A DNA stretch of 64,000 nt from Conus ventricosus (GCA_018398815.1 CM031600.1:47509835-47573834); one strand, 5' to 3'. Shown: positions 1 through 12,759, numbered from the stretch's first letter. Notes: generated from the sequence alone by a model not told the origin. Made by a program: numbers and translations.

Positions 1-3000
1 ATAATGAAGATGCTGATATCATGTTTGGATACAAAACAGATCATTCTTTTGGTATATATAAACATAGCTTTAGAAAAGAAGACAACATAAAGTTTTTGGA
101 AATTTAACTCTTACACATTTGAGAGGATAAGAAATATGTAGCCTTATAAAGAAAAAGATTAAAGAAAACTAAGGAACAATTAATATCTACTACCATACAG
201 TAGAAATTTCCTCTGATAACATCCCAACAAATCAAATACAAGTTTCCACATTTATCAGACCATTTATTCTTAGATACTCTGATTATGAAATAAGAGCAGA
301 AACAATAACATTTAGCATTCATAAAAATAAAAACATAAATTAGAAAGAAAAACACATTGAAAAAGAAATTCATGCTTTGGAAAGGAAAACTCCTTTATTG
401 GAATCGGAACGAGGCAAACCCTAAAAAAAAAAAAAAGATGAATTGAATGAGATTAGGAAAACAAAGATGGAAGGAATAATATTAAGGTCCAGGGCAAGAT
501 GGGCGTCACAAGGGGAAAAAGTAAACAAATACTTCTGCTCACTGGGAAAAAAGAAACTTTGTAAGCAAAAAGAATGCTCAAACTAGTCAACGAAACAAAG
601 GAACTACTATAACATAAACGACCTTATGTTTAGAAGAAACAAAGAACTATTTCAACATTTATATGCAAAAAGAAAGTAAAAATATTGAAATTTGAAAAAT
701 ATGCCAATAAATCTACCCAAACTAACTCGAGAGAATTCCGAGTTAGTTTGTGAGGGACCAATTACCTTAGAGGAAGCTACTAAATCTTAAAGCCATGGAG
801 AATGATAAAAAAGTCACCTGGGACCAGATGTATGACAGTAAATTTTTTTTTAAAAATTCCTTTTGGAGACGATTGGGGTATTTTGTTGTCCGTTCATTAA
901 ACGAGGGATACACTAAAGCGAAATGTCTATAACACAAAAAAAGGTATTATAATTGATAACCAAAAGAGATACGCCACGAGAATACATAGAGAACTGGAGA
1001 CCAATTTCACTTCTAAATGTTACTAATAACATTGCTTCTGCCTGTTATTGCAGTTATAATAAAATCTGTTCTACCCCAAATCATAAATGAGGACCAAGTC
1101 AGGTTTCATTTCCCGGTAGATACCATAGGGATACAGTTAAAGAACCATATATGATGTAATTCACTATTTAGAGGTGAAGCCCTTTGCCTGGATTATTTAG
1201 TAACTGTCGATTTCGAAAAAGCATTACTCTGTTGACTGTCATACAAGAGAGGTTTCTACGTGCTTTCGGTTCGAAAAGGAATTACAGCAATGGATATTAT
1301 CTTTTTATAAAAATAAGGTCCTTATGTTTAAATAGTGAAACCGGGAGGATTCATCAGGATTTTTTCTAAGGGAAGAGGAAGCCTACAAGGAGATCCAAAA
1401 TCTCCCTATTTGTTTGTTTTTTAAGTGCCGAAATACTAGCAAACAAAATAAGGCAAGATCCAAGGATTATAAAGGCATAAAAATAAAAAAAATACAAATT
1501 TCAAGACAAATCAGTTTCAGATGAAACCAACCTTCACACTGAATAGGAGATAAAGGAAAACAAATGAAAAGTTTTCACAGATCTCTATAAAATTTGAAGC
1601 AAATTATCTGGAACTTAAATTAAACTATGAAAAAAACGTTTAATTTTAGGTTAGGATAAAAAATGAATTCGTGCGAACACGTACTTACCCATATATAAAA
1701 AAGGATATGGAACCCTTTAAAAATTTAAAATCCTAGGGTGTGGGTTACGAATAATCTGACAAATATACCCAAATCAATGTGACAGAATAAATATTTTATA
1801 AATTAAAAATCTATTTAAATATGACAAAAAGGAGTAATTACACCTTTATAGAATAGCAAGTGCCAAAAATCATTATTGCTATCAAAACTTGTATATTTTG
1901 AGGATCCTGCCTGCCCAACCCACCAGACTCCTCAGATAGATATGTTTCAAAATATGTGTTTCAATTTTGTTTGGAACAACAACAAAAAGAATAAAATTTA
2001 AAAAGAATATAAATAATATTCTGTCTAAATATTTGGAAAGGAGGGCTAGGATACCCTAAATCTTAAGATATATATCCAAGCCTTAAACATCGCCTGCTTA
2101 GGAAATTATAACTTGCAAAATTGGTAAATGTGAAAACAGTACTACATTCCATTATGTGTCCTGAAATCGATTGCCCTTTGATTGCATATGGACCAGATAA
2201 ATTGTACAAAGCAAAATAATAATTTTTTGAGAGATGTTTTTTCAGGCATATAAATTTTCTTTTGCTACCGGCAGAATTAAAAAAATAACACATATCTAGC
2301 TATTGAACCTATTTTTTGTAACGAAAAGTTCAAAGTGGAAATCAACCGTTCTTTTACAAGAAATGGAGAGGAACAATATATTTATTTGGTTAAACATTTA
2401 CTTGACCCCGACAATGGTAACTTTATAAGCCGTCACACACTGTTTCAGAGAACGGGGGATCAGAGGTCAATTTTTCTAAATAACATAAGTTGCGTAACAA
2501 TCAAAAAAAGACCATGCGAAGAAAAATGTCAATAAAACACGCAGTAAACCAGTAAATGACAGAACATTAGCGTTACAAAAAAATTGTAGCGCCACTATAA
2601 GGGGCACGCATTCCCTATGATATAGATGAAGAAGACATTGAAGTTTTTAAACATCACTCTTTTATGAAATGGGAACAGCGCCTTAATATACCTATTAAAT
2701 GGACAGACGTACAAAAAGAATTAAGAAAATAAAAGAAATAAACAGAAATTGGTTCCAGCATATAATATGTCACAGAATTTTAGTAACAAACAGTATTTTG
2801 AAAAAGAATGCAGGTTGGTGGTATAGTGACATGTTACTACTGTAATAGAGAAGAAAGATTCGATTAGTCACTACTTGTAGGGAACTGAAATTTGCACATA
2901 CTATTTCTGGAAACAACATGACAATAACTCCTAAAAAGAAAGTGTTCACATTGTGAAAGATTGTCAATTAAATGTAAGATCTTATATTGTTTGGCACTGA

Positions 3001-3501
3001 TGAGAAAACAAAAACAGATGATATGTAACTTAATCATTTTAAGGGGAAAATATAATTCATATACAAATGTAGTATTTAATAAGAAAGAAACCCAACCTAA
3101 ATAATGTTTCTAACGGAATTATGTTGTAGACATAAAATGAAAACACATGGTACTGCGATGGAGAAGAATTATGCAGAATACGGACAAAATTGTTTCCATA
3201 CATACCACTAATACAAGAATAATGTTAATAATGCAAAGAAAAAATTTACCTTCTATTTTGCGAGTTGTCCGTGACCTTGGCATCAAATGGACAAAAAGAC
3301 TGAAATATGATTATGTAACGTATTTTCTCCTAAAAGTCATGATGTAATTATATGAGGACACTATGTTACGATGATACATGTACTTTGTTATAATGTTTTG
3401 TAAATAATGTCGCTGTTGTCAGTGACATAGTTTGGGGGTTTTTTTGGGGGGTTTTTTTGGTCATTCTATGTGTGCCTATTTAAAAAAAAAGGAAAGGGAA
3501 G

Positions 3502-3532
<31 letters not shown>

Positions 3533-3540
3533 TCATTAAA
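1..3540 (+). mobile_element. L1-like LINE, copy 1 (degenerate, cut by window edge)
   Basis: This is a non-LTR retrotransposon in plus orientation, antisense to the surrounding GTF2F1 gene. No long frame survives, but joined frames give L1-type landmarks in order: the end of the endonuclease domain (FGYKTDHS near 25-55), the linker with ILRSRARW and KVNKYFCSL (about 480-545), the RT fingers with FNEGYTKAKC (about 893-930) and NRIKSVLPQIINED (about 1,055-1,095), a VDFEKA-like stretch near 1,205, and the LQGDPKSPYLF block near 1,385-1,415. An A-rich tail at 3,502-3,530 marks the 3' end. The 5' part lies outside the window. The same element, with the same flanks, recurs at 14.8-19.0 kb. It is full of stops and indels and cannot be functional. 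The L1-like/Tx1 clade is assigned from motif order, without a database search. Confidence 0.72.
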
Positions 3541-4197
3541 AAACTACTTTAACTAATTATGACACTTTTCACTGAGGTCAGTTTAGGTTGTTTTGTAATG
3601 TTTTCTTGTTTTAAAACAAAACAAAAAAACTGACCATAGAAAGATAGACACACTAATCAATATCTGTTTTCTGATAATCTATACTATGTCACACCAAAGT
3701 GGAAAAGATTAAAACCACATCCACATTCATGAGTTGGGAAAGAAGAAGGGTGGGGAGATGGAGCAGAAGTGGAATTTCCTACCTTATTAAAACCTGTTCT
3801 TTCTGATTGCCCTACAGTGACTTCAAACATCTAAGAATATGTCTTAAAAGAATCTTTTTTTCAATTTTCACAGTTCAATCGTGCCTCTCTTCTTTCCTTT
3901 TCTTCTTTTTTTCTATCATAAGTTTGTTTTCCTTTATGACTGACAAACCATGCACCAACAGAAACAGCTACTTAGCTCCAAAAGCATACACAGAAAATCG
4001 CAAGGTTAGCTGGCTGGGCGATGGGCAGGAAGACCTTACAAAACATTCTACCCTTATAAATCCATCTTCAACTGTTCAACCAGCAGTATGTTTGACATCA
4101 CTCCTCATGAAGTACTCATCCACTGATCTCATTCACTGCTGTTCACACAGAACAATATTTGTGACCTTCCCTGCCAATCAGACAGACAGGCAGACAG

Positions 4198-4245
<48 letters not shown>

Positions 4246-4759
4246 CCACACACACACACTCTCTCTCCCTTATACACACACACCTACTAAAGTAGATTTA
4301 CCCAAATATAATTGTTTTAGCCTAACAGTAACACTACTTCAAAGCATTCTGCATTTCTGTTGCGTACTGAAATTGTTTAATATAACACAACTGCACTGAT
4401 TTGGACTTTTATCCATCTCCACCAGTCTCAGATCAACACTGCGTCACAACACATTACAGACTGGCACACAGTATTATCAACAGTCAATCAATATAAATCT
4501 TTTTCCACAGTAAAGGACACAATCTTACAATTTTCACTTCACAGTAAAGGACACAATCTTAAAAATTTCAACTGACAGTAAAGGACACAATCTTAAAAAT
4601 TTCAATCTGATCTTGAACAAGTCTTCAGCTCACAAATATCCAACAGTAATGAACATCAACAACATCAAGCCCTCTCAGTCTCATGAAAAAAGATACAAAG
4701 TATTTAAGTTACCAACTCTACCCATCTCTTACATGCCTGCTATTAACACACTGTCTCAC
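3541..4759. other. GTF2F1 intron, clean copy A
   Basis: This is intronic sequence downstream, in the minus-strand sense, of the third coding exon. It holds a (CA)n microsatellite (4,199-4,259) and a short tandem repeat next to the exon. From about 4,270 rightward it is base-for-base nearly identical to 35,390-36,150. A noisy version is present at 18,980-20,266. No gene is seen in it. An open frame through the microsatellite (3,807-4,295) is low-complexity and is not supported. Confidence 0.6.
4506..4605. repeat. 34-35 bp tandem repeat, three units
   Basis: Three consecutive units share the core CAGTAAAGGACACAATCTTA followed by an A/T-rich spacer. The array lies about 150 bp from the splice donor of the GTF2F1 third coding exon. 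It is repeated at about 20,014-20,112 and 35,611-35,710 because the whole locus is present in three copies. Confidence 0.8.
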
Positions 4760-4971
4760 TTTTTGGCCTGTTTGCCACTGCCGACCTTGAGGTGCCATGG
4801 CTGTTCCTCTGGCTTGTACTTCTTCAAAATGATTCCATACTTCTTCCTGCGAGCCTCCTCCTTCTGGTCACGACCAAACTCGCTGCCAGCCCCAAACTTG
4901 GGCATCGTGTCCAGGTCGTTGGCCGTTTTATACTCCTTCAAGTTGTTCTCACGTTCAATTTTGGCAGGCAC
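4760..4971 (-). CDS. GTF2F1: TFIIF alpha (RAP74) third coding exon, copy A
   Basis: This exon encodes part of the N-terminal dimerization domain of the large TFIIF subunit, which pairs with RAP30 and acts with RNA polymerase II at initiation and elongation in the nucleus. The 212-nt exon gives KIERENNLKEYK, then MPKFGAGSEFGRD, EEARRKKYGI and PEEQPWHLKV. These match the animal RAP74 block (human MPESGAGSEF...EEARRKKYGIVL...PEDQPW). It starts in phase 0 after a pyrimidine-rich TGTCCACAG acceptor and ends in phase 2 at AA|GTGAGA. The in-frame TGA just past the end overlaps the donor, so it is not the real terminator. It is identical in content to 35,865-36,076. The exon stands alone here because the sequence runs into a gap at 5,050. 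Confidence 0.9.
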
Positions 4972-5049
4972 CTGTGGACACAACTGCTGGTAAGATGATG
5001 GTTCACTTTCATATTCAAGATGCATTTGATGCTGGATCATCATGGACTG

Positions 5050-6049
5050 NNNNNNNNNNNNNNNNNNNNNNNNNNNNNNNNNNNNNNNNNNNNNNNNNNN
5101 NNNNNNNNNNNNNNNNNNNNNNNNNNNNNNNNNNNNNNNNNNNNNNNNNNNNNNNNNNNNNNNNNNNNNNNNNNNNNNNNNNNNNNNNNNNNNNNNNNNN
5201 NNNNNNNNNNNNNNNNNNNNNNNNNNNNNNNNNNNNNNNNNNNNNNNNNNNNNNNNNNNNNNNNNNNNNNNNNNNNNNNNNNNNNNNNNNNNNNNNNNNN
5301 NNNNNNNNNNNNNNNNNNNNNNNNNNNNNNNNNNNNNNNNNNNNNNNNNNNNNNNNNNNNNNNNNNNNNNNNNNNNNNNNNNNNNNNNNNNNNNNNNNNN
5401 NNNNNNNNNNNNNNNNNNNNNNNNNNNNNNNNNNNNNNNNNNNNNNNNNNNNNNNNNNNNNNNNNNNNNNNNNNNNNNNNNNNNNNNNNNNNNNNNNNNN
5501 NNNNNNNNNNNNNNNNNNNNNNNNNNNNNNNNNNNNNNNNNNNNNNNNNNNNNNNNNNNNNNNNNNNNNNNNNNNNNNNNNNNNNNNNNNNNNNNNNNNN
5601 NNNNNNNNNNNNNNNNNNNNNNNNNNNNNNNNNNNNNNNNNNNNNNNNNNNNNNNNNNNNNNNNNNNNNNNNNNNNNNNNNNNNNNNNNNNNNNNNNNNN
5701 NNNNNNNNNNNNNNNNNNNNNNNNNNNNNNNNNNNNNNNNNNNNNNNNNNNNNNNNNNNNNNNNNNNNNNNNNNNNNNNNNNNNNNNNNNNNNNNNNNNN
5801 NNNNNNNNNNNNNNNNNNNNNNNNNNNNNNNNNNNNNNNNNNNNNNNNNNNNNNNNNNNNNNNNNNNNNNNNNNNNNNNNNNNNNNNNNNNNNNNNNNNN
5901 NNNNNNNNNNNNNNNNNNNNNNNNNNNNNNNNNNNNNNNNNNNNNNNNNNNNNNNNNNNNNNNNNNNNNNNNNNNNNNNNNNNNNNNNNNNNNNNNNNNN
6001 NNNNNNNNNNNNNNNNNNNNNNNNNNNNNNNNNNNNNNNNNNNNNNNNN
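5050..6049. other. assembly gap, exactly 1,000 N
   Basis: The run of N covers 1,000 positions, the size of a standard placeholder, so the true distance is unknown. The sequence left of it is clean and ends inside the GTF2F1 intron next to the third coding exon. The sequence right of it is homopolymer-damaged and belongs elsewhere in the gene. Reading frames that cross the gap are meaningless. Confidence 0.99.
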
Positions 6050-7690
6050 AAGGGCAGAAATAAAAGTTAGCATGGCAAAAAAACACTTTTGGGACCACAA
6101 AATTTAAAAAAAAATTCGAACTCGAGAACAACGGCACGTACGACTCGGGGTTTGTTGAAAAGGGAAGTAGAGGCCAAAAAGGAAGAAGGAAGTCACTTTC
6201 TGGGGGGGGGGAGACTTCCTTTTCTACAGAAATATGGCGGCGCCCATTGTTCCCACGTTTTTTAAACCGGGCGCTGGCGGCGCTCACGCCCGGCGTGTGA
6301 CTTCCGCCGGGGCGCTAGGGGGCCGCTCTACGTTAAGGGGGTTAAAAAAAATTAACAAGTGATATAATTTTTCCAAACCCTCCAAGATCATAAGAACAAA
6401 AAACACACTTTGGACACAAAACATTGATACTTTTACCCTACACTCCCCCCGCATAAAAAATCAACATTACAAAACAAAAACAGCTTTTAAAGGTAAATTT
6501 TTTTTGGAAAATGCTACAAAAATCCATTCACCTGTAAATCATACCCCTAACATTTGTAATATTTGCATGCTCACAACAATCGCATTCACCTGAAAAATCA
6601 ATTTCCCTAACACTTCCCATAAATTTTGCATGCCACAACAACCTCATTCCCTGAAAAACATACTCCCTAACATTTTGTTTGGCGGAGTCACGTCACTGCC
6701 CCCCACCCTCTCCTCCCCTCCTGTCTTTTCCCAAAACTTTTTTTACATAAAAAGAGACAAAAAACATCTCATCTATTTCCATTAATCCCAAAAAAAAAAA
6801 AAAATGTTTTCATTCTAAAAAATGAATCCCTAAAAAACAATCGACATTCATTACACTTTTTCCGGGTAACATCATACAATTTACCGGGAAGGATAAATAA
6901 ACATTCAAAATAAATCACAGAAAATTTTTCCCCTCTTCTGCTATATTTCCCCCTTTTCGCGTCCTTTCCCTTTTCGTTTGTGCGAAAAAATGCGATTTGT
7001 CAGGGATGTGAGAAGTTTAGGAAGGAGTAGGGAATTTAGCCCCCTTTGGGGCTTCTGTCCAGGGGCCTTTTTGGGCCCTGTTAAACCGAATTCCCCTTCC
7101 GGCATTCCCCCGGGTTTTGTGTGGGACTGATCTCTATTTCCCCCCTCGTGTCTTCTGCTCCACCTATCTTTCATCGGATCCCAACTGCCCACTTAGGAAA
7201 CCCCCGTGTTTTGGAGCCCCCCAAAAATTTTCCTTTTGACATTCCCATTTAGATCAGTTCCTTAAAAACAGAACTCATCCAAGTGGCAATTTTTTCCTGT
7301 TATGTCTTTTTGCCCCAAAGGAAGATCCCTTTAAGGGGGGTCACTCTTCCATGTCCATCAAATTTTGTAACCCATTTTTTTCCCTTTTGACCCCAAAGGG
7401 AAATTGAAAAAGGGCCCCCCAGTAAAAGGCCCCCAGCGGCTGGGGTTATTTTTTTTTTTCAGGGGGTTTGGGGCCGTCAGCCGGCACTGGCTGATGCATG
7501 TCTCTTTCCCCTCTTACATACCAGGGCTGTGGATGACTCTGGGGGAAAACCAGTTTCTCTTATGCCCTCTTTTCCGGGGTTTGGTTTAAATACAATCAGC
7601 GGGTGTTCTGCTTTTTTCGCAAGGCCCGGGGTCTTCTAAAACAAGGACTTTTGGGTCACCAACGGAGCGGGCTGCCACCCCCCGTTTTTG
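6050..7690. other. low-quality sequence, no gene recognised
   Basis: Homopolymer runs of A, C, G and T are inflated throughout, so frames cannot be trusted. A short CG-rich stretch (about 6,225-6,340, with GGCGGCGC-type motifs) precedes AT-rich sequence. If the GTF2F1 reading is right, later exons of that gene, which encode an acidic and lysine-rich middle region in other animals, could lie here. I could not identify any with confidence. Confidence 0.4.
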
Positions 7691-7699
7691 TGTCTTAAT

Positions 7700-7838
7700 G
7701 CTGATCGGGGCAAAATTTTGCTGTGGCAATCCCCGGCAGTTTTTTGGGAAAGGGGTTCATGTATATCCCCTTGCCCCCCCCCTTTAAAAAAGGGTCTTTT
7801 TGGCCGGGGGCCAAAATGGTGAAGAAGGTACCGGTTTT
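7700..7838 (-). pseudogene. GTF2F1: possible fifth coding exon of GTF2F1 (noisy)
   Basis: On the minus strand an AAATGACAG acceptor at about 7,839-7,840 is followed by a frame beginning ENRYLLHHF. This position should correspond to the RAP74 segment that reads NKVLNHFSIM in human. The neighbouring frame gives FFTIL, consistent with FTIM after base errors. The downstream boundary cannot be placed because of indels. The call rests mainly on its order after the fourth coding exon and on a short similarity, so it is tentative. Transcript alignment would decide it. Confidence 0.28.
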
Positions 7839-8023
7839 CTGTCATTTAAAAACCCAATCGGTTTCAATATGGTATAAACTTTTACAAAAATATTACAATA
7901 CCGCAGTTTGGAAAAAAAAAAAAATTAAAAGGGGCAATCTGCAGATGGGGACAACCCCCCTTCCCCCCACAGTTTTTGCTAAAGGGTCCCCATTCACAAA
8001 CCATGTTAACCAACAGTTCTTAC

Positions 8024-8213
8024 CTGCTGAATTTTTTCCTTTGGGCCTCTTTAAAAAGAGTTAGGTACTTGTAGCGAATCAGGGGAGTGAAGTTGTACCA
8101 CCCCTTCCACAGGAAATGCCTCAAAACCCCCCATCACACACTGGTGAAAAAAGAACGACGTGTTCTCTGTGATCTTTCCCCCTCGCGGCCCCCCACGATC
8201 CCTTCCCAAAACC
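8024..8213 (-). pseudogene. GTF2F1: TFIIF alpha fourth coding exon, error-damaged copy
   Basis: Minus-strand pieces match the next block of RAP74: ENTS at 8,157-8,168, GFEAFPV at about 8,109-8,130, then in another frame WYNFTPLIRYKYLT (8,068-8,100), and a stretch that looks like a damaged EEAEEEFSR ending at CAG|GTAAGA (exon end 8,024). In human RAP74 the order is VTENTSYYIFTQC, FEAFPV, WYNFTPL, then EEAEEEWERR. The exon should begin G-TTC-AAG-G to complete the phase-2 junction of the previous exon, and GTTTTGGG near 8,213 fits with errors. At least two frameshifts are present. They look like sequencing error rather than gene decay, since the splice donor and domain order are kept. Confidence 0.62.
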
Positions 8214-10420
8214 CAGACCGGGGGGGGTTTTACTTTATTTTACTGTTTTCCTTAAACCCCAAATCTTAAAACATGCATGGGAAAATACACCGTTAAAGCA
8301 AAAGGTCATGAAAAATACAACATTTTAAAAAGTCCATCCTGTAAAATGTTAAAAGGAATTGAAAGAAAAACCCACCACAAAAACAGAAGCAAAAAAAATT
8401 ACAAGACAAAACACAATGTTTTTGACTTCTTAGTCTTTTTAAAAGCTAGATAAAAAACTTTCAGGAAAATGAAAACAAGAATGAGCAATTACTTGTCTTC
8501 TCAAATTCGGCGTTTTTCATCAACACCCAAACTTTCCCAAATTTCAGAAAAAAAACCGATAAATGATTCTCGTTTTTTCGTTTTCTTTTCCCTAAATCAA
8601 ATGGGTCGAAATGCATAGTGTTTTTGACTGGTTAATTTTTACCCCTTTTAAACTGAGGATTTGTTTTTAAATTCCTTTGGGTTTTAGTTTTTTTCACTTT
8701 CCTTTCTGCCATCACCCCCTTTTAAAAGGGCTAACTGCCCCTGGGGAAGTTAAAAAAAAACCAAGACTTGACATGAAGGAAACCCCCCAATTGTCACAAA
8801 ATTTCATATATTATCTGCATTTTTCTAAATTGGAGATCTGATAAAGGGTGAAGGTACTTACTAGGGGATCTTGCCATACTCATAAATAAGGGGCATGCCC
8901 AAAACCATTAAATTAGGACTTGACTTCCGCTAAACCGACCGAGCCCAAAACGTCCCCTAGCAGCGCTCCGCATCCCCGCTTTTTCCCCTTCCACCCCTTA
9001 AAACATTTTTCACCACCAGTATGGTTTTACATCTATGGGTGTAAATATCTTTTTTTTTTCCCCCTGGCGACAATGAAAAAAAAAAAAAAAAAAAGGCTGA
9101 AAATTGCAAAAGGGAGAGAAAAGCAGATCTTTTTTTTAAACCCGGGCGGAAAAAATTTGTCGAAAAATTGTAAGAACACTTTGTGTCACAATGGGTGCCG
9201 CGAGGGGAAAAGTTGGAAGGACGAGCGCTCCTCATTTTTTTTACCCATTTTTTTATTTATTTATCCCCCAAACACAGTGTTTTTAATATAATTTAACGGG
9301 GGGAAATTTTTCTGGGGACTAAAATGTTTCAGATTTTCAAATGGAAATGTTAGGAACTCCACAGAAAATGACGTTTTATTTTTTCCTAAATTTTTTTCGA
9401 CCAAAGGAGGTGAAAAACGAAAACCTCCCCCATCGCCCGGAAAGTAAATGTGATTTCCCCAACCGCCCAAACCAAGCAGCCAAAACTTGCAAGAAAGGGA
9501 AACACAAGCAAAAATTTAGGGGGACAGTGGGGAAAAATGGCAGGGCCAAAACTTTGTGTGAAAAAAAAGGCCGTTTAAACAAAACTTCCCACAAAGGGGG
9601 AAATGGAGACTTTTGGGAAGACGAGAAGGAAGGCTGAGGAGCCCAATGACCGCAAAATTGGAAAGTTTTGGGGGAGCGTCGTTTTGGACCCCCAAAAAAG
9701 ACAAAGACAGACGGGAGCTGAATTCCCAAAGGGGGGGGGGAGGGGAATTCGGAACTGGGGCCCAAAAACCCCCAGTTTTTCCAAAGGGAGCCCCAGAAAA
9801 CCTGGGTGTAAAATTTGAATGACAACGACAGCACGGTCGGGGGGGAACGTGGGGGTGTACGGCATAAAAGAGCCACAGGGGGACGGGGACATTTCCCAGA
9901 CTGCATCAAGAAATGTTCGATGGGGTTTCCCCAAAAAGCTAGGATTTCCCCTGTACAACAGCTGATGGGGAGAAGCCCCCCGGGGGGTCGGAGGGGTGGC
10001 CACGGGGGGGGGAGACCACGCCCCATCATTTTTTCGTTTTTTTTCGCAAGGAAGGGGGGAGAAGTCTGACCGCCCGCCGAAAATTGAAAAAAACCGGGAA
10101 TCACTGGGGGAAAAGACCTGCCCACAACAATTTAAAAACTACTAAAGAAAGCAAGGGGCACTTTCCCGGGGCAACCAGGGCTCCCCTGGCCCAACAAAGG
10201 GAAAAAAAAATTGACAAAACTGAAGAACGGAAAAACTTTTAAGATAACAAAAACCCTGGAAAATTATTCCCTTTTTGAAAAGGGAAATTAAATAAAAAAA
10301 CTAACGGGCCAACCGATTTCTTTATGTAGGGGGGGGTGTGGGGGTTTGGGGCGTGGGGGGGGCCGGAGAGGAAACTTTAAACTTTTTCCTAACTACCCGG
10401 GAATTTTTCTTCCTTTCCCC
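8214..10420. other. noisy intronic sequence, nothing recognised
   Basis: AT-rich and homopolymer-rich sequence lies between the fourth coding exon and the C-rich block. Long minus-strand frames here (for example 9,376-10,125) are rich in P, F and K from homopolymers and show no domain. Under the GTF2F1 model this belongs to the large intron between the third and fourth coding exons. Confidence 0.4.
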
Positions 10421-10436
10421 TCATCCTTCCATTTTC

Positions 10437-10670
10437 CCGGCCCCCCCCCCCCTCCCCCCCCCCCCCCCCCCCCCCCCGGGTTTCCCGGGGAGACTGCTCT
10501 CACCGGTCGGCCCGTCCTCTCTCCCCCTTTTTCTCTCTCCCCATCTCTCTCTTTTCTCTCTCCCTCCTATCTCTCTCTCCCCTCTCTCTCTTTTTTTTCT
10601 GTCTCCCTTTTTCTCCCTCTTTTTTTTCCTCCCCCTCTCTCCGTCCCTCTTCTTTCGTTTCTGTCATAAT
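10437..10670. repeat. poly-C run followed by CT-rich tract
   Basis: A run of more than 35 C bases with two interruptions is followed by about 170 bp of (CT)n/(CCCT)n-like sequence. Reading frames through it are low-complexity and not coding. Confidence 0.85.
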
Positions 10671-10835
10671 TTCCCCAAAACCTCACACAAAAAATAACAG
10701 TAAGTTTAGACGCTCAGATATACGGGTGAAATGTTTCCCGGGTTACTAAACTTCACTACATTTTCATTTATCCTCCTACTTTTGCAACTTTGTTTTTTTT
10801 CTAAACCCTTTCTTTCAGCCCCAGCCCCCCCCGCC

Positions 10836-10885
10836 GCTGTTGCGGCTCCCCCCCCCCCCCCCCCCCTTCCCCCCGTCCCCCCAAG
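10836..10885. repeat. poly-C microsatellite
   Basis: A C-rich run sits in otherwise T-rich sequence. Its length is unreliable because the region is homopolymer-damaged. Confidence 0.7.
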
Positions 10886-11099
10886 ACGCCCTTTCTTCCT
10901 CACCTGCATTCTCTTCCCCCATGCCCCCAATCTTTGACAATGTTGTCAGACTTTATACAAGAAAGATTTTTCAACCCTTTTTTCCTTTTTTGTTTTAACC
11001 CTTTTTTTTTTAAAATGATTCCCTTTTGCTGATGAAATGGAAAATGGCGTTTGTTATGCGGGATGGTAACGCCCGGGCAGATGATTCCAGGGAGGAATC

Positions 11100-11870
11100 T
11101 TTGGGAATTAAGAAAGGGATAAGAATGTGATGAATACTGTGTGGGGGTTGACGGGGTGATGTCTTTTTTGGGCCGTCTCTGGTAAATAGTAAATGAAATA
11201 ATGAATAAGTTTAAAAATATAAAGGGAAATGGAATGGAGGGGATTGATGGGGGGATTTTGATGAGTTGATTTGGCGAGGTTTAATGTTAAATTGATGAGC
11301 TGATGGGGTGATGTCGACGGCAAGGAAAGGGGGGGGGGAGACAAAAAATTTGACAAGGCGTTTACCTAAGAGTTTAAGATTAATTGAAAAGGGCCGACCC
11401 CACGACTGAGGACCATTTTTAAAAAGTAAGGTGGATAATTTGATAAAGTGAATGGTTTGAAAAAGGGGTAAATTTTTGTGAGAGGCAGGTTGCTAATGAT
11501 AAAATTACGTGTTTTTAGATAAAAGTTGATAGGTTTTATTGAATGGTGACGGTGATCAATAGATGATTTTCAAAGCGAATTTAAACGGGGCATTGACTGG
11601 GGGAAACGTAGAATGGTGATTTTGATTAGGGAGGTTGTTTAATTTTTGGGTGAAAATTGGGAGAATGGTAAAGTTAAATTAAGGAGGTTAAATTAATATT
11701 TTGAGGGTTTGATGCAAACAGTTACTTAATCGGTGAATTGATTGGGGATGTTAAAAAGAAAATTTATTGACTAGCGTGCTGATTGATGATTTTAAATGGG
11801 AAAATTTGATTGATAAAAGTTTTTTGGGTAAAAGTTAACGACTGGGGGCTTTTAGTTAATTTTGACTTTT
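11100..11870. repeat. degenerate GATG/TTGAT-rich low-complexity block
   Basis: The segment repeatedly uses TGATG, GATTG and AATTGATGAG words without a fixed period. This suggests an old tetranucleotide or short-period array eroded by mutation or read errors. No coding signal is seen. Confidence 0.5.
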
Positions 11871-11929
11871 TATGAACCATTTTTTCCAAAGACTGATAAA
11901 AACCCCCTTTGCAAAAGTTTTAAGAGAAA

Positions 11930-12040
11930 CCGCGGGGCCAACGCGCAAAAACCGCACGCACACGCACGCAAAACGCACACACCCCACACACGCACCGCAA
12001 AACACACCCGCGCAAGCCCCCAAAACCACACACACACATT
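11930..12040. repeat. CGCACA/CACA-rich microsatellite
   Basis: Mixed CGCACG and CACACA words form a short purine-pyrimidine alternating tract. Frames across it (11,862-12,097 on both strands) are artefacts of the repeat. Confidence 0.75.
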
Positions 12041-12549
12041 CGTTCGTCCAACAAAAAGGTAAACGGCAGAAAAATTTTTGCCTTTAAAGGGCCCCACCCC
12101 CCTTTTTTTAAAGCAATCGGTGCTTTCTTATGCCCTGTTAAAAGCTTCGATCTGTTGTTTTTAAAATTTTTTTAAATATATTGGTTGGGGTAAAAGAGAA
12201 GGGGATGGTTAATTTTGAAAATTTAACTTTTAATTGGTGATTTTCCCTTGTAAAGTTGATAGAGAAAAATTACTATGAAGCTGAGGGGTGATGTGATGGG
12301 CGCCCTTTGTGAGGTTGATTTTGTTTGAATTTGTAGGTTTACAGAGAATAAGATTGACTTTTTACGACCCCGTGCATTCTCTATGATGAAAAAAAAAAAA
12401 AGAAAGGAAAAAAAAAAAAAAATTCGCAAAAATTTTAAAATTTCATTGGGGGTGGGGCGCGCCCAAACCACCTTCCAAAACAGAAAGGTAGACTGCAAGG
12501 GGATACCCCGTTAAAATCCCCCTCTTGTTTTTAGGGGGTGGCCCATGCT

Positions 12550-12590
12550 TTTTTCTTCCCCCCCCCCCCCCCCCCCCCCCCCCCCACCGT
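12550..12590. repeat. poly-C run
   Basis: A near-pure run of C of about 27 bases is flanked by homopolymer-rich sequence. Confidence 0.8.
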
Positions 12591-12759
12591 TGTTTGATTT
12601 TTTGGGAAAATTTTTTTAAAAAGTATTGCAGAAGGAGATTGGGTATTCCCCGGTTTTGGGGGTGGGTGGGGGATAGTGTGTTTTTCTTTAAAAAGATTTT
12701 ATGTGTTTTGTAAAATGGTATGTAAAAGGATTGTATGTAATGCCTGTATTTAATTAGTA

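Noticed and set aside
4756..5043. A complete 95-residue small protein
   Set aside because: The start lies in intron sequence beyond the acceptor and the stop overlaps the splice donor. The conserved part is an internal exon of GTF2F1.
4974..6287. Long frames of 340-415 codons around 5-6.3 kb
   Set aside because: They consist of the N gap.
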